Positions 56,393 to 64,000 of a DNA stretch of 64,000 bases are shown one piece after another. The stretch comes from Archegozetes longisetosus (taxonomy: Eukaryota > Arthropoda > Arachnida > Sarcoptiformes > Trhypochthoniidae). The stretch is from positions 10,574,220 through 10,638,219 of the forward strand of contig JAEMBT020000001.1 of assembly GCA_018873245.2 (NCBI GenBank), read 5' to 3'. Within the stretch, counting starts at the first letter, position 1, and the number at the start of each line of letters is the position of its first letter. The translations under genes and the position numbers were made by a program. The notes below the pieces were generated by a model that saw only the letters and a program-made list of their open reading frames with translations, did not search any database and was not told the DNA's origin.

Positions 56393-58667
56393 ATGGAAGA
56401 AAATAATAAGTGCAACTTTTTCAAAGAATTAAAATTAAAAAAAAATTTTATTAAAAATACCAAACTTTTGCATGTTTTTAAAGTTAGTTCAAATAAAGTT
56501 AATATAATCATTACTACAAATGACGACAAAACATTTGTTTTTGGTCATAATAGTTGTGGAGTTTTAGGGTTTGGTCATTCGATTGAAGTAAAGAATTTGA
56601 CTCTAAATGAAGACTTGAGTAAGAAAAATTTCATTGACTTCAAAAATAGTAATTCTTCAACAATAGCGCGCACTGTTGATGGTAAAGTTTACTGTTGGGG
56701 TCAAAATGTTTGGGGATTATTAGGTAATGGAAATAACCATTGGGAGATAGGTAGACCAGTACTAAATCAGCACTTGAGTGACAAAAATATTATTGATATT
56801 TGTTCTGGTGCTTATCATTCACTCGTTTTGACATCTGGAGGGCAAGTTTATGCGTGGGGTTGGAATTATTATGGACAGGTTGGAAATGGAAGTGATGATT
56901 TTGTGTCAATACCATTTCATGTAAAAGGATTTAATGGAGAGAAAGTGAAAGCAATTGCATGTGGTTTTCGACATTCAATGGCTTTAACAGAGAAGGGAAA
57001 TGTGTTCAGCTGGGGTGAAAATCATTTTGGACAACCGGGTTTCAAAAAGTTAAAAGATTTTGATATAAGGAATGTACCGAAACTTATAAATATTAACGAA
57101 ATTTTTGAGAAAATAAGTTGTGGTTCAGAACATAGTTTGCTGTTATCACGTGATGGCGAAATTTATGTGTTCGGTAGTAGTGATTGCAGACCACTCGGAG
57201 GTGAACAAGTCAAAGAGAAAAATGAAACTGCGTTGAAATTAAAGAATGAAAACAAATTCATTGATATCGCGTCACATTTTCATTACAACGTTTCGATGGC
57301 TTTATCAGAAGAAGGAACTATTTTCATTCTGGGTGAATGTGGAAGTGATGTGATAAAAACCTGAATGAAACTCAATTCAATAGTTTCGATGAGGTTTTCG
57401 CTCATTACGAGCAAATCACGTACAAAACAATATGTGTTAGAAATAAGCTAAATGTAAGAAGGAACCGTAGGAATACTTTAAGAAATTTGTGGGCTAGACT
57501 AACTAATCAAGAGATTTCTGTTTCACTGAGGCCTGAACCAACTATATCGCTAAATAGTGATGAAACCAATGAAACTCGATATAAACGAGAATTTAAAGAA
57601 CTAGAAATTATAGGAAGCGGAACTTTTGGCAAAGTTTTCAAAGTATTAAATTTATTCGACGAACAAATTTATGCAGTGAAAAAGATTTTACTAAGCGGTA
57701 ATGTTTTTATTAGAGTTGTATTCAAAATATTTCACAAATACTTTTCTTATAACATTTTTAGGACTCCCTAATGAACTCAAAGAAAATATTTAAAAGAATT
57801 TAAATTAATGGCAAAACTTCAAAGCGATCATGTCGTGCAGTATAAAAGTTCTTGGATTGAAAACAACGAAGTTCTTTACATTCAAATGGAGTTATGTTTC
57901 AATACATTAAAAAATATATTATTGAAAAAGACAAATGAGTTTCAGAGACAAAGATTTAAATTTATGTCCCGATTGGAATATTACATTTCAGTGAACTGTT
58001 TAAAGAAATAGTCGAAAGTCTGAATTACTTGCATAAAGAAACTCCACCAATAATTCACAGAGATCTGAAGCCAGCAAATATCTTAATTACTTATGGTCTA
58101 GACGGAAGATTTGTAAAGTTAGCGGATTTTGGTTTAGCTGTGGTTCACAAGTTTGACGAACAAACTCATACTCAAGGTTCGGGAACTATTAAATATATCG
58201 CACCAGAAGTTCTTCATGGAAAAAATTATGACACAAAGGCAGATATTTATAGTTTAGGCTCCGTGAGTCTAGAAATATTTGATATCGATGTCAATTCGTG
58301 AGTGCACTATTGATATAAATGAAGAAAATTATGTTTTAATCAATTATTATTATTTGAATATCTTAGATCTTCAACCAATGCAATAACTGATCAATTATTG
58401 AAAGGAAAATATATGAAAATCGAAGAAATAGTATTAAAAATGATGGAACAGCAGAAAATCAAAAGACCCGAGTGTGATCAAATATTGAAAGACAAAACTT
58501 TGTGGGGTTTAGATATAAATGAATTAGAAATTGATATTTCTCGATTATCTTTAACAAAACAGTCAATAGAAGAAAATTTTCACAACTTTTTCATCAAAAC
58601 AAACTTAAATTTAGAGGATGATTTTTCCGAGTCTCTACTCTCGAATTTTTTTATAGTGTGGAAATAA
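56393..58667 (+). pseudogene. RCC1-repeat plus protein kinase fusion gene, frameshifted
   Basis: Seen: from MEENNK (56393; an in-frame ATG also at 56312) five to six RCC1-type blades (KVYCWGQNVWGLLGNG, QVYAWGWNYYGQVGNG, NVFSWGENHFGQ) up to ILGECGSDVIKT. Then, after a one-base loss at about 57361, FNSFDEVFAHYEQITYKTI leads into a kinase: GSGTFGKV, AVKK, an intron (57694-57761) and, after two more one-base losses (about 57788 and 57990), YIQMELCFNTLKNIL, IIHRDLKPANILI, KLADFGLAVV, GTIKYIAPEVLHG. An intron follows DIDVNS, and the last exon ends at 58667. HRD, DFG and the VAIK-type lysine are all kept. The MELCxxTL word and loop resemble eIF2-alpha-kinase-like or NEK-like enzymes. Gene damage looks recent. 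Role inferred: regulator kinase controlled by a propeller. Confidence 0.78.
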
Positions 58668-59433
58668 ATAGATATTCAATTATCTAATTCTTTATATTAC
58701 TCGAATACCATAAAAATAGTGTGTTTATTAAGAAATCATTATTTACTAAACCGTTTGTAATATTTATTGAGAAAAACTAACTTATTGACTAAATTGGGAT
58801 TCAAAGCTGAACACTTTTTTCAAATTAGCAAAACATGTGTTTTGTCAGAATTACGCATATAGAGGTGTTCTACATATAAATTCTGGCAAATTAGAAATTT
58901 TTTACAGATCTTTGTTTCCATAAATTACTACAATTGCGAAAGAATCATTATTAAGTTAACGATTGATCTCAAATTGATACTTTTTGAAGATTTTCGAGAG
59001 TCAAAACTGCATTCGATCGAGATCGCGAGTTAAAAACTCCAGCGAGACTCGAGAGTCGAGACCCTCGAATCATCCTCTACTTAAATTTGGATAAATATCT
59101 AAAACAAACTTACAAGTCGAATACAATTATTCGTGATAGAGTATTATTATCTTAATTTATATGAAACATTTATCATTCGTTGTCATGAAACTAGTGTTGT
59201 AATAAGAAAGGAGAATGCCCAAAATATATTACTTTGCCTATAGATATTACACAATAAATTTAATATCGATGAAAAGCTTATAAAGTCTACATATGCAATG
59301 ATTTTTCAAATCTACGAACACTGAAAAAGCTAGGATCGCTCAAAGTTCAAATAAAATGACTGAATAAAAAGTCAAAGTAGCGTTTTACGACATTTCCGGG
59401 TTAATATTGATTCATATTTTGCACATCTATCTT
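58668..59433. other. Spacer with GAGAGTC/GACTCTCGA words
   Basis: Near 58990-59070 there are several GAGTCGAGA / CTCGAGAGTC words like the ends of the CAGAG-type element at 25380, possibly a relic of that family. No gene. Confidence 0.4.
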
Positions 59434-59917
59434 TTAACCCTTCGTCACAACTTAACTTCTGAAAACGTAAAATTAACTGTGGGGTAAAATGTTACCCCAC
59501 GTCTTCCAAGCTTTATATCTGTTCCAGGTTAGTCCGGAATGTTTTCAGAATGAAAGTTAGTCCTTATTTTTAATGTTTTCATTAATTAATTAATTTAATT
59601 CTAGTTATTATCTGCTACAGCGTCATCAACTGTTCAATTGCTAGTAGCGACATTACAGCGCTGCGACACATATAGTAAACACAAAGCACTGCGATATTAG
59701 GGGGAATTTCTGTCCTCACAAAGACATGTTGCCAGAAAATAATTTTTTAAAATAAAGTTATAATTCAAAATTAATCAGGATTTTTGTGATTTATAGTCAG
59801 ATATATGACTGAGGAATAGCTAAATTTTTAAGAAATGACGACATTCTGTTGATTTTAGCGAGATTTTTAAAGTCAAACTTGGGAACATTTTACCCTACAG
59901 TTGTGACGAAGGGTTAA
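59434..59917. mobile_element. piggyBac-like MITE with TTAA flanks (476 bp)
   Basis: Seen: 59438-59913 flanked by TTAA on both sides, inverted ends CCCTTCGTCACAACT...AGTTGTGACGAAGGG (15 bp perfect). Subterminal foldback words GGGGTAAAATGTTACCCC near 59481-59499 and a related ACATTTTACCC word near the right end. Non-coding. TTAA target with CCC...GGG ends is the piggyBac pattern. Confidence 0.9.
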
Positions 59918-60394
59918 AGCCGTATTTGTTGAATAATTGATCGAAAAATTAAAAGAGAAATGAAATTGCCAAAAAATTATTTCCAAATCCTGTTGTCTCG
60001 TACTAAAACTCGAATACGAATAGCCATGGACAATAGGCAATTAATCAGCAATTAACTAAACTAAAATTATCTATCATTACATTAATTCTATGTAAAATAT
60101 CTTTTGTTTTCATTCATTTGTGAAAAGAAGTTATAAGCAATTGAAGTTTGCGCGGATCTTTTCTTTGACAACTAAAGGTACTCATTGATACAAATTATTT
60201 TGTTCGTTTTATGAACATTAGAATTTTTTAAAAATTCCTTTTGACATAAGACTTTTAAGTTTATTCTAATAGCTGGATTTTAGCTAATCTAAATTTTAAA
60301 TAACAGCAAATTATTTGATGATATCCTGGTAATCGTCGAAAATTGTCAAAGCCCTATAACACTAAGCTAGAAAGATATAAAGTCGTCTTAATAC

Positions 60395-60950
60395 TACAAA
60401 GTTCTAAGGGCAAAGGTATATTAACGAAAAAATTCAATTTCAAGTTCGATGTTGTTACGCACCAACAATGAGTTGAAGAATAATTTTCTAAAATATATTA
60501 CCAAACAATGTGTGTGTGGTGCGAATATTCCACCGTTCATTCGGGTCTACTTTGTTTTTTTTCTATCATGAATAACTCAGAACCGATTTTTGCATTTAGA
60601 GCCTTATTGCACTCAAATGAAACTCAAAACTGAGTGCTATTAGATTCAAAATGATCGAAAATTGATAAATAACTAAATCGAAACAAGTTTTTACGTAAGA
60701 AATTTTAAAAGTAAAATAAGAAATCAATTTTTAACATTTTAAGAATGTTTCGACATAGCTCGGTCAAAAAATTTTCTATGTCAAAATTCGACTTGACAAT
60801 TTTTATATCTCAAATCTCAGATATCTCATTAAGAAATTATTTGGATGACTGAAAAGTGGATTTTTATAAAATAATGATGTATTTAACGGCAGCTAATTAA
60901 AGAATCGAATTTATCGATATAGAAGAAACCGAAGTGACTAAATCAATTTT
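60395..60950. repeat. Dispersed repeat, copy B
   Basis: Collinear with 32265-32805 in the same orientation (GCACCAACAATGAGTTG at 60460, ATCATGAATAACTCAGA at 60567, GAATTTATCGATATAGAAG near 60908). No coding frame. Class unknown. Confidence 0.7.
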
Positions 60951-62560
60951 GAAGAAATGAAATATTGTAATAACGTCTAAGTTTCTTAATTAGACCTATA
61001 CTGTAATAATTTTGTAACAACCTATATTTCTAAACTCTAATTTTCATAACTCACCGTATATGTCAACATTTATTACTGATTTAAAGATTACTTTTTGTTT
61101 GTATAAAAGAAATCTTCACATGCTTGTCTCAACTGTACAAGTTATGAAGACAGCTGATAGTAAGCATATTTCAACTCTTAAAACCTGACTAAGTATGTCC
61201 TAGTTAAACAATCTCCCAATCTTAGATAAATGTGCTATTGACCTTATAAGGTCTAACCTATCATTGTAAAGCATTTTCCAATTTAACCCGCCTATTGTTC
61301 CTATAAAATGTCGTGTTTTTCTTAAATTTTTCGCTCTTTTTCTCAGTGTTAAAATCCTGTGAAACCTTATGAAATTGTATTGTGGTTATGTTCAATAAAG
61401 TGCTTATATTTTTAATTTGATTTCGTACACGCTCCTATCAAAGATCCAGACTTTACAATATCAGCAGAATATGATTCTCTTCATCGGACTTCTGAGATTT
61501 AGTTTTAATAACCCGAAAGATTGTGAAAACGCCTGCTTTACAGACATTTTGCTCATCTAATTCAACTAATTCGGCGATTACGACCTAACCAGATATAAAT
61601 TTATAGATTTGAATAAATATCAGCATGAAGGCCATGACAAGGCATATGAATTCGTTAACAACTCATTTTGTCAAAAAAATTGATTTAGAACCTTATAGTA
61701 CTCAGGCAACGATAATAAAACCTAAGCTAGTCATTTCAGTGAAATTTAGAATTGACGTAACAATATATTCTCGAATATAATGGGTTATAATCAATAATTA
61801 TATCTATTATCTTTCTTGTTCCTCGGCTCAATTATTTTTATTATTATCTTGCTTTCATTTAGTGTGCTATTGTTGTATCATAAACATTTCTATAATTTCA
61901 AAAGATAACGAATGAAAAAATGTATTACATAGAAAATTTTTCTTTCTGCGCCGTAAAATGACTATTTCTTTGCTAATCCACATCATGTCAAGTTTTGACT
62001 AAGGATATAATTTAAAACAAATTTCTCATAAAACAAGGAACCTTTTACATGAAATATGAATGATTTTTAATTAATAATTGTTTTTAAGTCAAAAACTTTA
62101 TTGTTCTGTCAGCGAAATCTGTCTCAAGGTCTCTGAAAACCGTTAATCTTCTTATTGCATGATTCTATAAAATATGTATAGGTACACATCAGTTAACAAT
62201 GTCATTGAACATAAAGGTCGATTCCTAGCCAATGAGTTTAAGGATAGGAAGCTCAGTTATATATCAGTATTATATAAAGTTTTAAGTCCGGAAAGATAAC
62301 TATTCTTTTTGAGAAAAACAAAGTTGTTTTTCTAAGAATTAGGCATATTTTCAATTTAGACTCATACATAGGCTCAATAGATAATTTAATCACAAAAGCA
62401 ATGAATTATTAATTGGTGTCAAGATCAATGATATAATAATCTTCGATATTGAACAATGTTTTGAGTTCTGAGATGGGCAATATAAAAACCACAACTTTTC
62501 CACAAAAATCTCAGTTAACTTGACGATCAAGTAAAAGAACTTCTTTCCAAGTTGTATAAA
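60951..62560. other. Spacer upstream of the C-type lectin
   Basis: No gene recognised. A TATA word (CCTATAAAATG, 61302) about 90 nt before AATAAAG (61393) could mark another LTR or promoter relic, too weak to call. Confidence 0.4.
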
Positions 62561-64000
62561 ATGAAGAAAGGCTTCTATTCAACATCAGCTTTAATAATAA
62601 TCTTCAGTCTTTTCCAATGTAAGTATGAATTAAGGAAGCTCATATGATATTTTGTTATTTCTGGAGAAATTTTAGGCTTGAAAGGGGATGGTTCTTGTGG
62701 TGATTGGGTATCTTATAAAGATGAAAAATGCTATAAATTACTAGACAATGTGGAAACACACGACGGAGCAATTGAGTTATGCAAAAAGCAAATCAGTACT
62801 GCAACTCTGGCTTCAATTCTCAGTCCAGAAGAACAAGAATTTCTAGAAAACTATATATTTAAAAAACGTGGAGCACTTAATAGTGTATGGATTGGAGCAA
62901 GAAGAAATCCTCAAAATAACGCTACATTTATTTGGGATGACGGAAATCGTTTTGATCGTTATTCAAATTGGGATAAAGATGATAAGCATAATCCCGGTGA
63001 TGATTGTGCAGAAATGCAGCCACTAATACCATACTATGCGGTTAGTTTGGAATTATTATTTTAAAATATATTATTTACCTTGGTTAATTTTAAACTTTGA
63101 TCTTTCATACTCTAAAGACTGTATCAGAAATACCCAAATGATCTAGTTTGTAATTCAGTTTTTGATTGTCGCTAGTTAATAATGGTTTACCTGGTAGTTA
63201 TAATTCGAAATTTTATAATTGCTTTCGTATCTTTTGATCACTTGACTTCTCAATTTTAGCGCTGCACTTATCTTATTTTGAACATTGGACTCTAATAGAA
63301 ATATCAGCAATAAAATTATAAACAGCAAAAATCTGTTCTCAGTAGAAAATGTCCGGGTTTGCGTGTCTTTCATTGTTGTTAGAGTAGGTTTTACCTTGAT
63401 TACAATAAAATATATTACGTTCTTGGACTCTTTATTCTATTTGTTTCAAATTATCTACTCTGAATGAAACCACATAAATTCACAACGATTTCGTCTCATT
63501 TGACTCAACAAACATTGAATTTATAGAATTTATGCCTATTACTCAGAGCTGACTGTACGTAAAAGAGAATGATCAGAACTCGAAATCTTATGGTCTCTTA
63601 TTTGAACCTGTTGAAATCACGAGAATTCTGAGAAGATTATTTAAGCAGAATTTATTTTTAAATTTGTTTATCATTTCTATTAAATCATCCTAATTCTATT
63701 ATTAAAACACATTTTTGTGACAAATTGATAGGACAACAGCAAGCTCGGTAAGTGGCAGGATGTTCAATGTACTGGAAACAAGAGAAATCAGGTCTTATGT
63801 CAGACCGGACAGAGTTGGACTTTGGATAAATTAGTTAAAACATTTTTGGAGTTTAGAAGAGATTTTGTAGATCTTAGTGCATTAACTAATAAAAATCAAC
63901 AAAACAATGTCAATTCAATTCAAAATTTAGGGAATGAATTAAACAAACTCAAAGATAGTGATGCAAAATCTATTGCATCTTTAAATACAGATATAACTAA
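62561..64000 (+). CDS. Secreted C-type lectin-like protein, 5' part (runs off the window)
   Basis: Seen: exon 1 62561-62618 (signal peptide MKKGFYSTSALIIIFSLFQ), exon 2 62676-63040 after a phase-1 T|GC codon, exon 3 from 63732 (phase 0) to the window edge. The lectin fold shows CGDWVSYKDEKCYK, the WIGARR core, FIWDDGNRFDRYSNWD and DDCAEMQ in exon 2, then KWQDVQCTGNKRNQVLCQ in exon 3. Where calcium-binding lectins have EPN or QPD, this one reads HNPGDD, and the WND triplet is WQD, so sugar and calcium binding cannot be assumed. After the domain comes a polar helical tail (FVDLSALTNKNQQNNVNSIQ, then NELNKLKDSDAKSI) that looks like a coiled coil. Role inferred: extracellular recognition or immune protein, perhaps oligomeric. 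The 3' end is missing. Confidence 0.88.

Noticed and set aside
61300..61440. Second solo LTR from TATA plus AATAAA words
   Set aside because: The spacing is wide, no TG...CA ends or duplication were found, and such words are frequent in AT-rich DNA.

Overview
This looks like nuclear DNA of an arthropod, most likely an acariform mite. Evidence: AT-rich sequence, protein genes broken by very short GT-AG introns (about 55 to 100 nt), gustatory-receptor-like seven-helix proteins in several divergent copies, carboxylesterase and cytosolic sulfotransferase genes next to them, a tRNA-derived SINE, and mariner, Tc1, pogo-like, hAT, MULE and piggyBac-like elements. The species call is inference; the eukaryotic arthropod call is firm. 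No bacterial operon, CRISPR array or intact tRNA gene was seen.

Layout. 0.6-5.1 kb: an intact gustatory receptor (Gr), a decayed tandem copy of it, and a secreted carboxylesterase. 5.9-8.1 kb: a second intact Gr (minus strand) inside a block that recurs inverted at 38.3-41.8 kb. 8.2-11.4 kb: transposable elements (hAT-type MITE, an 8-bp-TSD element, pogo-like MITE). 12.1-13.5 kb: a Gr with one frameshift and one stop. 14.4-16.4 kb: a damaged sulfotransferase with a SINE in its intron. 17.0-18.4 kb: a mariner relic split by a hAT MITE. 18.8-21.8 kb: a second carboxylesterase, with a mariner deletion derivative in its last intron. 24.1-27.8 kb: MULE relic, a CAGAG-type TIR element and a hAT element. 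27.9-29.3 kb: an intact Gr (minus). 30.0-33.6 kb: foldback MITE, a long 8-bp-TSD element with a nested MITE, and an ionotropic-receptor pseudogene. 35.5-38.1 kb: a 2.6-kb DNA transposon with perfect 27-bp TIRs and a nearly intact transposase-like reading frame. 38.3-42.7 kb: the inverted Gr duplicate (pseudogene, split by a foldback GGAATT-rich insert) and a further Gr fragment. 44.8 kb: a small secreted protein. 49.5-52.0 kb: a five-exon GH35 beta-galactosidase. 52.3-55.8 kb: Tc1 fragment, CT microsatellite, a diverged 5' 18S rRNA fragment and a hAT element keeping the transposase C-terminus. 56.4-58.7 kb: a frameshifted RCC1-kinase fusion gene. 62.6-64.0 kb: a secreted C-type lectin running off the window.

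The intact Grs share a strict three-exon plan: one long exon for six helices, then a 90- or 96-nt exon carrying the IGFxCxxxF-type motif, then a 50-84-nt exon for the last helix. The gene set is that of a chemosensory and detoxification neighbourhood (taste receptors, ionotropic receptor relic, esterases, sulfotransferase, secreted glycosidase and lectin) with rapid birth and death of copies and heavy transposon traffic. Intact-looking genes are three Grs, one esterase (a second has a one-base phase problem), the GH35 enzyme, the small secreted protein and the lectin.
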